NCBI RefSeq assembly: GCF_900105075.1
Contig: NZ_FNSK01000005.1
Coordinates: 62,001 to 126,000, forward strand
Direction of reading: 5' to 3'
From: Rhodobacter sp. 24-YEA-8
Lineage (GTDB): Bacteria; Pseudomonadota; Alphaproteobacteria; Rhodobacterales; Rhodobacteraceae
Length of the DNA: 64,000 nt
Part shown: piece by piece, positions 43,504 through 53,311 of the stretch
How the letters are laid out: each line of letters opens with the position of its first letter
Numbering within the stretch: the first letter of the stretch is position 1
Made by a program: the position numbers and the translations under genes
The notes under the pieces: generated by a model
The model's database searches: none
Told to the model about the DNA's origin: nothing
The model's input: only the letters and a program-made list of their open reading frames with translations

Positions 43504-45777
43504 TCAGTTGCGGTCTACCGAAGGGTCTGTCAGCGCGCGCCCGATCCAGTCCAACAGGCGGCGCTGGACCCAGGGGTTGCTTTTGAACGTGGCGTGATCG
43601 TCGTTTGGCGCAATCAGCATGTCATAGCACTTACCCGCTTTGGTCAGTGCTGCTGCAAGTTGCAGGCTGAGCGCGGGCAGCACGTTTTCATCCATATCGC
43701 CAAGTCCGATCAGCAACTTTCCCTCTAACGCATGGGCCAGACGGGCATTGCAGGCGCTGTCATAGCTTGTGCTGCCATCGGGGTTGCGGATCAGCGGGCC
43801 CTGCCATTTTTCCGGCCAGCAGCGGTTATAGCCGGTCAGATCATGGCTGCCTGCGGTGGAAACGGCCGCGCGGTAGGTGCCGGGATGGGCGAGGATGGCA
43901 CGCGCTGCAGCATGGCCACCGGCGGAATGACCCATGATCCCGATGCGGGACAGGTCCAGCCAGGGGCGGTTTCCGGCCAGCTGCGGATAGGCGGCGACGT
44001 GGTCCGAGAGGAACCCCGGATCACTCAGATTGCCATGGCAGAGATCGTGAAACGCCTTTGATCGCCACGGCGTGCCGCGCCCGTCCATCATCAGAACCGC
44101 GATACCGAGCGCAGTAGCGGCATGAACCATCGCGAGCTTTGCGACCTCGTCATGCGGCAGTGCCGAGCGCGGGGTCTGAATGCATTGCGGGCCGGGATAG
44201 ACGATGTCGAGCAGCGGATAGCGTTGATCCGCTGCCATGTTCACCGGGCGCCAGAGCATCCCGAACAGCCGCGTCTCGCCATCGGCGGCCAGCAATTCGA
44301 CCCGTTCCGGTGTGACCAGATCAAGATCGGAACTGCCGCTTTCCAGGACCGTCACAACCGTGTGGTCCGCGATGCGCAAAAGCCGGGTCTCGCCCAGATC
44401 GCCGGCGGTCGCGCTGGTCACGACGATATGCGCCAGATCGGGTGAGAGGGGGCGGGGAACAGGACCCGCACCTGCCTCGATCAGCTCGGCCCAGCCCAGT
44501 TCGCGCAGGAAGGGCGCATGGTCTGCCGCTTCCGGCGACAGCACCCGTATCGTGTCATGATCGAGGCCTGAGATACAGATACGCCGCGCATAGGGATCGG
44601 GGCTGTTCTCACCGCTGCCGGCGAGGAAAATCACCTCGCGGCTGTTCGGGTTCACCGCGAGGACCTCGACCACCGGCCAGTCACCTGCCGTGATCTGCCG
44701 GATCACCGCCCCGGTGCTGAGGCGGCAGAGGTAGAGATGCGCATATCCGTCGCGTTGCGAAAACCAGATCAGTTCATCCGTGGCGTCCAACAGGCAGATA
44801 TTCGGCATGCCGCCATAGGCCATATGGATGTCGGCAAACCGCGCGGATGTTTCCGAGATCACCCGGCGGGCCGCACCGGTTTCTGCGTCGGTTTCGATCA
44901 GGGTGATCTCGCGCTCATGGCGGTCATGCTCCAGCCAGAAGATGCGGGTGCAGTCGCGGCTCCACCAGGCTTCGCGTTTCTCAAGGCCGGAGGTCTCGGT
45001 CACATCTGCCGGGCCGCATGGGACAATGCGCCCGCTGTCGACCTCAATCACCGCCTGATGCGCGATGGGCAGGGCTTCATCACCTGCAAAAGCATTGCGC
45101 AATTCATGCAGGATCGGGCCCGGGCCACCATCTTCGGTGACGTTCTGCACCAGAGCGATCCGGCGCACGGCACGCTCATCCAGCTGATAGGTGAAAATCC
45201 TGCGCGAATCCGGTGACCAGAGCGCGACGGGCGGCAGTCGGATCCCCCTGCGCTGCAGATGTACCGTCTCAAGGCTCTGATCCGGCGATTTTGCCCATTC
45301 GAAATGCGGCGCTGCGGTATCGGTCAGCCGCCGTGCCTTGCCACCCGCTGCCGGGCGCAGCCAGAGATCGCCCGCCTCGCGGTAAAGCACCCATTGGCCA
45401 TCCGGGGACAGGCTTTCGTCATCGGCATTGGGGCGGGGCGCGAGCGGGGTCAGCTGACCTTGTGCGAAACGCCAGCGATCCCGTCCCGAGGCGAGGGTGA
45501 CCGCACCATCCGCGATCTCAAGGATCATCAGCGCCGCGAAAGCGGCGTCGTCCTGCAATGCATCGCGCAAAGCTGCATGGTCGAAAGCGGGCCTGCGCGC
45601 GCCGGTAACTGTCACCAGCACATATTCCGGCAGCCCCGTCGTCTCACGCCGATACCAGAAGCGATCCGCGTCCAGCCAGTAAGGTGCCACTGTCAGGTTG
45701 CGGCAGGCGGCGCGAAAGGCGGCGGGCAGGCGGGATTCGGCCTCGGGGGGCAGACGCAGATCAGCAGATTCAGGCAT
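43504..45777 (-). CDS. S9-family serine peptidase (dipeptidyl peptidase IV-like, 757 aa)
   Basis: The N-terminal about 490 residues form a beta-propeller-like region ('ESLSPDGQWVLYREAGDLWL', 'ALWSPDSRRIFTYQ'). The C-terminal alpha/beta catalytic domain has Ser 618 in 'GIMGHSAGGHAAARAI', Asp 696 in 'GLGDMDENV' and His 728 in 'PNDDHATFKS', the S9 triad order. There is no signal peptide, so it should be cytoplasmic and cleave short, often proline-containing peptides after import. The ATG overlaps the last eight bases of the ABC ATPase gene, making it the last gene of the peptide operon. Confidence 0.85.
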   Translation of the reverse strand: MPESADLRLPPEAESRLPAAFRAACRNLTVAPYWLDADRFWYRRETTGLPEYVLVTVTGARRPAFDHAALRDALQDDAAFAALMILEIADGAVTLASGRDRWRFAQGQLTPLAPRPNADDESLSPDGQWVLYREAGDLWLRPAAGGKARRLTDTAAPHFEWAKSPDQSLETVHLQRRGIRLPPVALWSPDSRRIFTYQLDERAVRRIALVQNVTEDGGPGPILHELRNAFAGDEALPIAHQAVIEVDSGRIVPCGPADVTETSGLEKREAWWSRDCTRIFWLEHDRHEREITLIETDAETGAARRVISETSARFADIHMAYGGMPNICLLDATDELIWFSQRDGYAHLYLCRLSTGAVIRQITAGDWPVVEVLAVNPNSREVIFLAGSGENSPDPYARRICISGLDHDTIRVLSPEAADHAPFLRELGWAELIEAGAGPVPRPLSPDLAHIVVTSATAGDLGETRLLRIADHTVVTVLESGSSDLDLVTPERVELLAADGETRLFGMLWRPVNMAADQRYPLLDIVYPGPQCIQTPRSALPHDEVAKLAMVHAATALGIAVLMMDGRGTPWRSKAFHDLCHGNLSDPGFLSDHVAAYPQLAGNRPWLDLSRIGIMGHSAGGHAAARAILAHPGTYRAAVSTAGSHDLTGYNRCWPEKWQGPLIRNPDGSTSYDSACNARLAHALEGKLLIGLGDMDENVLPALSLQLAAALTKAGKCYDMLIAPNDDHATFKSNPWVQRRLLDWIGRALTDPSVDRN

Positions 45778-46732
45778 TTACGGAGGCTTCCATCGGGAAA
45801 TGACAGGTATAGCTGACAGGACCATCCTCTTGCAGCGACGGCGGTGTGCTGCGGCACAGGTCCTGCACAAAGGGGCAACGGCTGTGGAATTCGCAACCCT
45901 TCGGGCGCCGTACAAGGCCGGGCACCTCGCCCTTCAGGTAAAGCCGCGTCTTGCGGGCCTCGGGGTCGATGATCGGATTGGCCGAAAGCAGCGCCGCCGT
46001 ATAGGGGTGGTGCGGATGCGCGAAAACCGGCGCGGTGTCCCCGGTTTCGACAAAGCGGCCGAGATACATGATCGCCATCCGGTCGGCGATATGGCGAACG
46101 ATGTTGAGGTTATGGGTGATGATCAGCAAAGAGAGCCCCAGCCTTGTGCGCAGATCATTGAGCAGATTCAGCACTTCGCTTTGCACCGAGACGTCAAGGC
46201 CTGCGGTGGGCTCATCCGCGATCACAAGGCGCGGTTTCAGGGCCAGGGCACGTGCCACGCCAACGCGCCGCGCCTGGCCGCCGGAAAGCTCATGCGGGCG
46301 GCGTTCGGCGATGGTGGCGGGCAGGCCGACAAGACGCAAAAGCCGCTCCACCTCGCCTTCGGGGTATTGGATTCCATGGATGGCAAAGGGTTCGCGCAAC
46401 AGCGCCCGCACCGTCAGGCGCGGGCTGAGCGAGCTGACCGCGTCCTGAAAGATGAAAGCGATCTCGCGGCGGATCTGCCGCCCGGAGGTGTTGAGGGGGG
46501 CGCCGTCAAAACGGATTTCGCCCGAGACGAGGCCGCCCAGCCCGGCAATCGCGCGGGCCAGTGTGGTCTTGCCAGAACCGCTTTCGCCGACAAGCGCCAT
46601 GGTTTCGCCCCGGGCGAGGTCAAAGCTGACCCCGGCGACGATCTGCAACTGGCCTGCGCCGCGCAATTTGGTCATCAGCCCGCCGACCGGGTAAGAAACA
46701 TCGAGATTGCGCACGGAAAGAAGCGGGGTCAT
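45770..46732 (-). CDS. Peptide ABC transporter ATPase, DppF/OppF type (320 aa)
   Basis: Walker A 'GESGSGKTTLARAIAG', signature 'LSGGQARRVGVARALAL', Walker B 'LVIADEPTAGLDVSV', and the C-terminal oligopeptide-transporter extension with the cysteine cluster 'CEFHSRCPFVQDLC'. It is paired with the DppD-type ATPase, whose stop it overlaps by four bases. It energises the peptide importer encoded upstream in the operon. Confidence 0.9.
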   Translation of the reverse strand: MTPLLSVRNLDVSYPVGGLMTKLRGAGQLQIVAGVSFDLARGETMALVGESGSGKTTLARAIAGLGGLVSGEIRFDGAPLNTSGRQIRREIAFIFQDAVSSLSPRLTVRALLREPFAIHGIQYPEGEVERLLRLVGLPATIAERRPHELSGGQARRVGVARALALKPRLVIADEPTAGLDVSVQSEVLNLLNDLRTRLGLSLLIITHNLNIVRHIADRMAIMYLGRFVETGDTAPVFAHPHHPYTAALLSANPIIDPEARKTRLYLKGEVPGLVRRPKGCEFHSRCPFVQDLCRSTPPSLQEDGPVSYTCHFPMEASVNA

Positions 46733-47730
46733 GCGGAAATCTCCAGCCTTGGGGCCAGCGGGTAATGGCAGCGCACCAGATCGGACTGGCCGGCCTTATG
46801 ATCGGCGGGATGGCCGGTCGTGCAGGTCTCATCCGCGCGCGGGCAGCGCGAAGCAAAGATGCAGCCCGGCAGCGGCGCGGTCAGATCCGGCAGATTGCCG
46901 CCGATAGAGGGCAGATGCCGCATCGGCTTGGCGATCTGCGCCGGGTCGCAGGCAAAGAGCAGCTGCGTATAGGGATGGCGCGGGTCCTGGAAGACGGCCC
47001 CGGTCGCGCCGCTTTCGACAATCTCGCCCGCATACATGATGTCGATACGATCACAGAGTTCGGCCACCACCCCCAGATGGTGGGTAATGAAAAGCACCGC
47101 GCAGCCGATTTCGGACTGCAGCTCGCGCAAGAGGTCAATCGTGGCGATTTCCAGCGTGGCGTCCAATGCCGTGGTCGGCTCATCCGCGACCAGAAGCGCA
47201 GGCTTTGCCATCAGCGCCATGGCAATCGCCACACGCTGACGCATTCCGCCCGAAAACTCATGCGGATAGCGGTCAATCCGGCTTTCGGGGTCCGGGATAC
47301 GCACGCGGGCCAGCATCTCGATGGCGCGGGCGCGTTTTTCACGGCGGCTGAGTTTGCTGCGGTGCTGGATGTCGATCATCTGCCGCCCGATGGTCAGAAC
47401 CGGGTTCAGTGCGGTCATCGGGTCCTGGAAGACGACGGAAATCCGGTCGCCCAAAAGTCCCCGCATCTGTCTGGCGGAAAGGCCGGTCAGATCCTGTCCC
47501 TCGAACCGGATTGAACCTGACCTGATCTGCGCAGCCCCCGGCAAGAGGCCCAGAATGGCCTGCATCAGTGTCGATTTTCCTGAACCGCTTTCGCCCACCA
47601 GCCCGACGATCTCGCCTTTGCCGATGGACAGGTTCACATCGCGCAGCGCCTTCAGCTCGCCTGCGGGGATGTCGTAAGAAAGGGTCAGACCGCTGACCGT
47701 CAGAACCGGATCGCTGGCATCTTGGGACAT
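46729..47730 (-). CDS. Peptide ABC transporter ATPase, DppD/OppD type (333 aa)
   Basis: ATG 47730 is chosen because AGAGGTG lies directly upstream at the right distance (a GTG at 47736 is an alternative). It shows 'LVGESGSGKSTLMQAILGLL', signature 'EFSGGMRQRVAIAMALM', Walker B 'LLVADEPTTALDATL' and the C-terminal 'CIFASRCPRADETC' cluster typical of the Opp/Dpp subfamily. It forms a heterodimer with the following ATPase. Confidence 0.9.
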   Translation of the reverse strand: MSQDASDPVLTVSGLTLSYDIPAGELKALRDVNLSIGKGEIVGLVGESGSGKSTLMQAILGLLPGAAQIRSGSIRFEGQDLTGLSARQMRGLLGDRISVVFQDPMTALNPVLTIGRQMIDIQHRSKLSRREKRARAIEMLARVRIPDPESRIDRYPHEFSGGMRQRVAIAMALMAKPALLVADEPTTALDATLEIATIDLLRELQSEIGCAVLFITHHLGVVAELCDRIDIMYAGEIVESGATGAVFQDPRHPYTQLLFACDPAQIAKPMRHLPSIGGNLPDLTAPLPGCIFASRCPRADETCTTGHPADHKAGQSDLVRCHYPLAPRLEISA

Positions 47731-47732
47731 GA

Positions 47733-48617
47733 TCACCTCTTTGCCAGTTTCGGATCAAACGTGTCGCGCAGCGCCTCGCCAAGGAAGGTGAAGCCAAGCG
47801 CGGTGATGACGATGGGCAGACCACCGGCCACAACCATCCAGATGCTGTCGCGGATATAGGAGAACCCGTCGAACAGGATGGTGCCCCAGGACGGCGTCGG
47901 CGGGCGGACCCCAAGGCCCAGGAAGCTGAGCCCGGCCTCGATCCCGACCACGATCGGGATATCCATCGCCGCAAGGATCAGCAGCGGGCCGATGATATTC
48001 GGGACAACATGCAGGCTTGCGACGCGCAGGAAACCGGCACCAAGGGCGCGCTCTGCCTCGATAAATTCGGCATTCCTCAGCGCGAGGACCTGGGTGCGCA
48101 CGATCCGCGCATAGGTGGGACCATTGACCAGCACCACGACCAGCACAACCGCCCAGAGGCTTGGCCCGGTCCATGTGATCAGGACAAGTGCCAGCATGAC
48201 GGTGGGCACGCTTTTCATCGCATCCATCAGCAAAAGCAGGATACTGTCCAGCCAGCGCGGCCCGAACCCCGCCAATACGCCGAAGAGCAGCCCGACCAGC
48301 AGTGACGCCGCCGTCGCCCCGATGGAAATTACCAGCGCAATCCGCGCACCATACAGCATGCGGGTAAAGAGATCGCGGCCCAGATTGTCAGTGCCCAGCC
48401 AGTGTTCGGCCCCGGGCGCGGCGAAACGTACCATCGGGTTCAGCTTGACCGGGTCATGCGGCAAAAGCCCCGCCGCAAGGGCGGCGAGCACTGTCACCAC
48501 GATCAGCCCGAGCCCAAGCGCCCCCAGAGGGTCACTGACAAGGCGACGCATGGCGCCTCTGGCTTTGCGCGGCTTTTTCACCACAGCTGCGGCGGCGGGA
48601 TCAACGGCTGACGACAT
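47733..48617 (-). CDS. Peptide ABC transporter permease, DppC type (294 aa)
   Basis: ATG 48617 has GAGGG seven bases upstream and overlaps the DppB-type gene end. It has a cytoplasmic N-terminus, a first membrane helix 'ALGLGLIVVTVLAALAAGLL', a periplasmic stretch 'VRFAAPGAEHWLGTDNLGRD' typical of DppC, and four or five further helices with the coupling motif 'EAERALGAGFLRVASLHVVP'. It pairs with the DppB-type permease to form the channel. Confidence 0.9.
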   Translation of the reverse strand: MSSAVDPAAAAVVKKPRKARGAMRRLVSDPLGALGLGLIVVTVLAALAAGLLPHDPVKLNPMVRFAAPGAEHWLGTDNLGRDLFTRMLYGARIALVISIGATAASLLVGLLFGVLAGFGPRWLDSILLLLMDAMKSVPTVMLALVLITWTGPSLWAVVLVVVLVNGPTYARIVRTQVLALRNAEFIEAERALGAGFLRVASLHVVPNIIGPLLILAAMDIPIVVGIEAGLSFLGLGVRPPTPSWGTILFDGFSYIRDSIWMVVAGGLPIVITALGFTFLGEALRDTFDPKLAKR

Positions 48618-49545
48618 TGCGCACCCTCGGGTCAAGGAAGGCGATCAGCAGATCGGCAATCAGGTTAACAAGGACGAAGAAGCCGGTGGTCACCAAGAGA
48701 GTGCCGACCACGATGGGATAATTCCGCGCTGCGATGGAATCGTAGACCAGCTTGCCGATGCCGGGGCGGCCAAAGACGATTTCGGCAAAGACCGCGCCGG
48801 ACAGCATCTGGCCGATCCCCATGCCAAGGACGGTGATCGTCGGCAAAAGCGCGATGCGCAGCACGTAGTCAAACATGATCCGCCGCTCCGACAGACCAAA
48901 GGCGCGGGCGGTGCGGATATGGTTTTCGCCCATCACCTCCAGCATCGAGGCGCGCAGGATCCGTGCGATATAGCCGATCCAGGCCAGCCCGAGCGCGACC
49001 GAGGGCAGGACCAGCCGGTGCAGCCGGTCGGCAAAGCCCTCGCCCGCGCCGATGGCGGGGAACCAGGACAGGTGGATGGCAAAGATCAGCAGGAGATAGA
49101 TCGCGATCACGAAAGACGGCACCGCCATGACCGAGACCGACAGGACCGAGGTCACCCGGTCAAAAAGGCTGCCGCGATGCGTGGCGGACATCACGCCCAG
49201 CCAGATGCCGGGCACCACTGCGACCACCATCGCACCGGCGACGAGGTAAAGCGTATCGGGAAGCTGCGCGAGGATGATCCGCGCAACCGGTACACCCGAT
49301 ATGGCGTCACTGCCCAGATCCCCCTGCAAAATGGTGCTGAAAAACCGCCAGATCTGCACCAGAACCGGCTGATCCAGCCCCATTTTCACGCGATAAGCCT
49401 CGACCATGGCCTCGCTTGCGCGCGGGCCAAGCGCGGTTCTGACCGCGTCACCGGGAATGGCATGCATCATCGCAAACAGGGCTGCGATCACGGTGAGGAC
49501 CACCGCGACCGACAGAAGGATGCGCCTGGCAAGATAGCTGAGCAT
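48601..49545 (-). CDS. Peptide ABC transporter permease, DppB type (314 aa)
   Basis: The N-terminus is 'MLSYLARRILLSVAVVLTVI', followed by 'HAIPGDAVRTALGPRAS' and the DppB-like periplasmic region. Six membrane segments are predicted, with the coupling motif 'ENHIRTARAFGLSERRIMFD' and the ending 'VNLIADLLIAFLDPRVRNV'. This matches the standard DppB length. It lies directly between the binding-protein and DppC-type genes. Confidence 0.9.
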   Translation of the reverse strand: MLSYLARRILLSVAVVLTVIAALFAMMHAIPGDAVRTALGPRASEAMVEAYRVKMGLDQPVLVQIWRFFSTILQGDLGSDAISGVPVARIILAQLPDTLYLVAGAMVVAVVPGIWLGVMSATHRGSLFDRVTSVLSVSVMAVPSFVIAIYLLLIFAIHLSWFPAIGAGEGFADRLHRLVLPSVALGLAWIGYIARILRASMLEVMGENHIRTARAFGLSERRIMFDYVLRIALLPTITVLGMGIGQMLSGAVFAEIVFGRPGIGKLVYDSIAARNYPIVVGTLLVTTGFFVLVNLIADLLIAFLDPRVRNVVSR

Positions 49546-49554
49546 CGCGGGAAA

Positions 49555-51132
49555 TCAGGCCTTTGTGAAACGCGACAGGATCGGCCAGCCATCGGGCCGC
49601 ATCGCGGGCATGACGCCTGCGGCGGTCAGGGTGCCGATCGGCTCGAAGGTCAGGAAGACGAAATCGCCCGATTCCTCCATCAGCTCCTGCATGCGGATAT
49701 ACATCGCGCCCCGCTTTTCCGTGTCCAGCTCGGTCGAGGCCTCCTGGTTCAGCCGGTCGAATTCCTCATTGCTGAACCGCTGCCAGTTCCAGACGCCCAC
49801 CTGCTCCGAGGTGAACCAGGCGGTGGCCCAGCTGGGATCGGGCTGCATGGTGAAGCTGAAGAGGAAGAGCTGCAGGCTCTTCCACTGATCGCCATCGGCC
49901 TCGATACCGAGGCTCCAGAAGCTGCCGCTTTCATATTGGTCAATCTGCACGGTGACGCCGATATCGGCGAGCAGTGCCTGGATAATCTGGGCGGCGGCCA
50001 GATCTTCGGCGGTTTGCTGGATTGAAAGCGTGACATTGAGGTTCGGTACACCGGCCTCGGCCAGCAGGCTGCGGGCAAGATCTGGGTCGTAATTATAGGT
50101 GTTTTCCGCGCGGTGCCCCGCAAGGCCCGGCGCGATGATCCCGGCGGCGGGCGAGGCGGCCCCCAGATAGGCGGCCTCGACCACCGCATCGCGGGCGATC
50201 CCGTGCTGGATGGCGCGGCGCACTTTCTGATCTGTCAGATCGGCATTGGCCTCGTTCATGCCAAGCCAGTAATAATTCAGTGCCGTAAACTCATCAAAGC
50301 GCCCGCCATTCGGTGCGGCAGCGGCAAAGCGCGGGATCGACGAGATCGAGGTCTGCGCATGATCCAGATCGCCTGCTTCAAAGCCCAGCTCGGCGGTCTT
50401 GGGGTCTTCGATCGGGATCAGGACCAGCTCATCGAATACGACATCGAACAGCGTGAAATCGGGGTTCTTTTCCAGAACCAGCCGGGTGCGCGGCTGCCAT
50501 TCGCGGATGCGGTAGGGGCCAGAGGTCACCGGCGGCTCGGTCGAGAACTGACCACCCGCCGCCTCAATCGCAGCTTTGGGCAGGATGATGCCGCTGGTTG
50601 CGGGCAGGGTGGTGGTGAACAAGGGGGCGAAGGGCGATTTCAGCACGATGGTGCCGCTATAGCGACCGGTCACTTCGACATGATCCAGCTGCGCCCAATC
50701 CGCCGCATAGGGCGATTGCACTGCCGGATCCGCGATACGTTCCCAGGAGAATTTGGCATCCTCGGCGGTCATTTCGCCATATTCGCCGGAATAGAGGATG
50801 CCCTCATTCAGCTCAAAGCCGATATGGGTGTCATCGATCACATTCAACGCTTTCAGCGCCAGTGGCAGAGCGTTGAACTCACTTGTGCCGGTCTCGAACT
50901 GCATCGCGAAGGCGAAGATGCATTCCATCACCAGCGCATCCGAGCCCGAAGTCCAGAAGGCCGGATCGAGATTCGAGATATCGGCATAAAGCCTTGCGCG
51001 AAGACGACCGCCTTCCGTGCTGACCTGGGCCAAAGCCGGATGGCCGCGCAGGGCAAGCCCCGCCGCCCCGAGCGCAAGTGATGAGGCGATAAAACCACGG
51101 CGCGATACGCCGGTCATCTCTTTCACAGTCAT
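49555..51132 (-). CDS. Peptide/oligomer ABC substrate-binding protein, family 5 (525 aa)
   Basis: A twin-arginine-type signal 'SRRGFIASSLALGAAGLAL' is followed by a mature SBP_bac_5 protein ('GFELNEGILYSGEYGEMTAE' then 'DAKFSWERIADP', 'GPYRIREWQPRTRLVLEKNP'). Family 5 proteins bind di- and oligopeptides, nickel complexes or oligosaccharides. With two peptidase-type hydrolases in the operon, a peptide is the most likely ligand. Export by Tat implies folding or cofactor binding before secretion, which is not unusual in this group. Confidence 0.85.
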   Translation of the reverse strand: MTVKEMTGVSRRGFIASSLALGAAGLALRGHPALAQVSTEGGRLRARLYADISNLDPAFWTSGSDALVMECIFAFAMQFETGTSEFNALPLALKALNVIDDTHIGFELNEGILYSGEYGEMTAEDAKFSWERIADPAVQSPYAADWAQLDHVEVTGRYSGTIVLKSPFAPLFTTTLPATSGIILPKAAIEAAGGQFSTEPPVTSGPYRIREWQPRTRLVLEKNPDFTLFDVVFDELVLIPIEDPKTAELGFEAGDLDHAQTSISSIPRFAAAAPNGGRFDEFTALNYYWLGMNEANADLTDQKVRRAIQHGIARDAVVEAAYLGAASPAAGIIAPGLAGHRAENTYNYDPDLARSLLAEAGVPNLNVTLSIQQTAEDLAAAQIIQALLADIGVTVQIDQYESGSFWSLGIEADGDQWKSLQLFLFSFTMQPDPSWATAWFTSEQVGVWNWQRFSNEEFDRLNQEASTELDTEKRGAMYIRMQELMEESGDFVFLTFEPIGTLTAAGVMPAMRPDGWPILSRFTKA

Positions 51133-51192
51133 TGTTCCGGTCCCTTCCTGTCCCGCATCCTGAGGATGCCTTTTTATCGAATTGTCCGCAGC

Positions 51193-53172
51193 TTAAAGCC
51201 TGCGCACGGAATCCTGGTGATGGCGGTCAAAGACCAGCCTTTCGCCCTCCCAGGCCTGGATGCGCTGAACGATGTGGAAATCTTCCGCATCGCCCCAGAG
51301 ACTGGTCAGAACGCGACTGCGGGTCTGCCAGTCCCCCCGGCCAAGGCTGCGATCCCAGGTGATATCGACCCTTGCGCTGGCGGGCTCGCCGTCCCGAATC
51401 GACCAGATTTCCTCGATTTTCGATCCGGTGGTCAGGCCATGGGTCAGATCTTCGGTCAGCGGTGTGGTGCCGGAGATGATGATCCGGGTTTCGCCGGTCC
51501 CTGGGTCGGTCTCGACATGTTTCGATTCGAGTGTTTCCGAATGGTATTTCAGCGCCAGAGGCGGTGCGCCGGTCGGTTCAGGGAAACTGATCTCGTCACC
51601 TGTCGCCAGCGGGCGCAGCGGCAGCGAGAGGCTGCCCCCCGAGATCGTCACCGTCAGAGGCTCGGGTTCGGGCCAGATGAAGGGCCAGTAGCTGGTGGAA
51701 ACAGCAATCCGCAGCCGGTGGCCTTCGGGCAGGCGGTAGGCGATCTGGTCCAGATCCAGCGTGACCTCTGTGGGCTGGCCCGGGACGATATCCTTCATCG
51801 CATCGAAGCCTTCACGGTGGCGCAGGTTCAGGACGCCCATCGTGATCAGGGCCGAACTGCCATCGGGACGCAGATCGCAAAGCCGCACGGCGATTTGTCC
51901 GCGATGCTGATCGGCGCTGAGCGTCAGGTTGACACGCGGTGCACCGACAATGTCGCAGGTGTCACTCAACATGTCCGAGTCAAAGCAGGCCGAAAGCGCG
52001 TCATCGCCCTGCTGGTCATCGGGCAATTCACCCGGGCCGAAGCCAAAGGGGAAATACTCTCCCGTCGCCATCCCGACCGCCGTTGAGGGGCGCGCCAGCT
52101 GCGTGAAGGCGGGGGCAGGGGTGTCGCCCAGCCGGGCCTCGCCAAGGTGGAAGATGCGTGGCGTGATCCGGGGCGAGGGCCATTCGGCCTCGGTAATCCA
52201 GCGCCCGGGACGATGCCCGAAAGAGGTTGCGGGCTTTACGCTGTCCATCAGCCAGGCGGTATAGGCCGGGGCCCTGTCGGCGCCGTTCCCGATGCCTTTC
52301 AGCCAGTGATCCCACCAGGCCAGCGCTTCCTGCAAAAAGCCGATCCGGGGTCCGGGCACTGCCATATGCGGATATTTGTGGTTCCAGGGGCCCATCAGCG
52401 CGCGGACTGGTGCGCTCAGATTGGCCGCGAGATGGGCAGGGGTGTTGCGATAGCCGTCATGCCAGCCGCCAATGGCAAAGACTGCCGCAGTGATCGCATC
52501 ATAATCCTCGCAGACCGAGCCATGTTTCCAATAGGCATCGCGGTTCTGATGCTCGTGCCAGGTCTGCGCGAGGAAGGGCATTTTCTCCAGCCGGTTCAGC
52601 CAGATATCGCGCCAGGCCTCGCCCGCCAGCGCCGGGTCCGGCGGTGGCGAAAACCAGGAAGCCGCCGTCGCCGCCCAGCCGATATTCTCGCCCAGAAGGC
52701 AGCCGCCCTTGAAATGGATGTCATCGGCAAAGCGGTCGGTGGTCGAGCAAAGCGTGATGATCGCCTTCAGCGCGGGCGCGCGATTGGCCGCAGCCTGCAG
52801 TGAATTGAAGCCGCCCCAGGAAATCCCCATCATGCCGACATTACCCGAGCACCAGTCCTGCCGTGAGATCCAGTCGATCACATCCAGCGCGTCCTGCATC
52901 TCCTGGGGCGAATATTCGTCGTCAAAGAGGCCCTCGGATTCGCCACAGCCGCGCATATCGACGCGCAGGCAGGCGTAGCCCCGAGCAGCAAACCAGGGAT
53001 GGGTGATCTGATCGCGCTCTGCGGTGCCATCGCGTTTGCGATAGGGCAGAAATTCGAGGATCGCCGGAACCGGCTTCGCCACGGCATCCTCCGGGATCCA
53101 GCTGCGCGCCGAGAGCCTGGTGCCATCGGGGAGATTGATCGCCAAATCGACGGTTTCATGGATCACGGTCAT
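51193..53172 (-). CDS. CocE/NonD-type S15 alpha/beta hydrolase (659 aa)
   Basis: ATG 53172 has GGAAGA about nine bases upstream; a GTG at 53181 sits too close to it. The sequence shows 'DGTRLSARSWIP', 'VDMRGCGESEG', the nucleophile Ser 118 in 'GMMGISWGGFNSLQAAA' and the cap region. It has a C-terminal jelly-roll (PepX_C-like) domain from about residue 370 ('VNLTLSADQHRGQIAVRLCD'). Relatives hydrolyse esters or acyl amides such as cocaine or glutaryl-cephalosporin, or Xaa-Pro peptides. It is the first gene of the - strand operon, so probably initiates breakdown of the imported compound. No signal peptide is visible. Confidence 0.85.
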   Translation of the reverse strand: MTVIHETVDLAINLPDGTRLSARSWIPEDAVAKPVPAILEFLPYRKRDGTAERDQITHPWFAARGYACLRVDMRGCGESEGLFDDEYSPQEMQDALDVIDWISRQDWCSGNVGMMGISWGGFNSLQAAANRAPALKAIITLCSTTDRFADDIHFKGGCLLGENIGWAATAASWFSPPPDPALAGEAWRDIWLNRLEKMPFLAQTWHEHQNRDAYWKHGSVCEDYDAITAAVFAIGGWHDGYRNTPAHLAANLSAPVRALMGPWNHKYPHMAVPGPRIGFLQEALAWWDHWLKGIGNGADRAPAYTAWLMDSVKPATSFGHRPGRWITEAEWPSPRITPRIFHLGEARLGDTPAPAFTQLARPSTAVGMATGEYFPFGFGPGELPDDQQGDDALSACFDSDMLSDTCDIVGAPRVNLTLSADQHRGQIAVRLCDLRPDGSSALITMGVLNLRHREGFDAMKDIVPGQPTEVTLDLDQIAYRLPEGHRLRIAVSTSYWPFIWPEPEPLTVTISGGSLSLPLRPLATGDEISFPEPTGAPPLALKYHSETLESKHVETDPGTGETRIIISGTTPLTEDLTHGLTTGSKIEEIWSIRDGEPASARVDITWDRSLGRGDWQTRSRVLTSLWGDAEDFHIVQRIQAWEGERLVFDRHHQDSVRRL

Positions 53173-53311
53173 GCCCGGCACTCTTCCCTGGTTATTCTGG
53201 CCTCGCAGCGAAGCACTGCCGCGCAGAATGAGGATTGAGGACTGCTTGCCAATTGCGCGGATTTATATCAATTTGTGCTGGTTTACGCGAACAGATGCAA
53301 AGGAGCGTAAA

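Noticed and set aside
48115..50025. 636-residue + strand frame over the peptide transporter genes
   Set aside because: It is a shadow of the DppC, DppB and binding-protein genes, which have clear motifs on the - strand.
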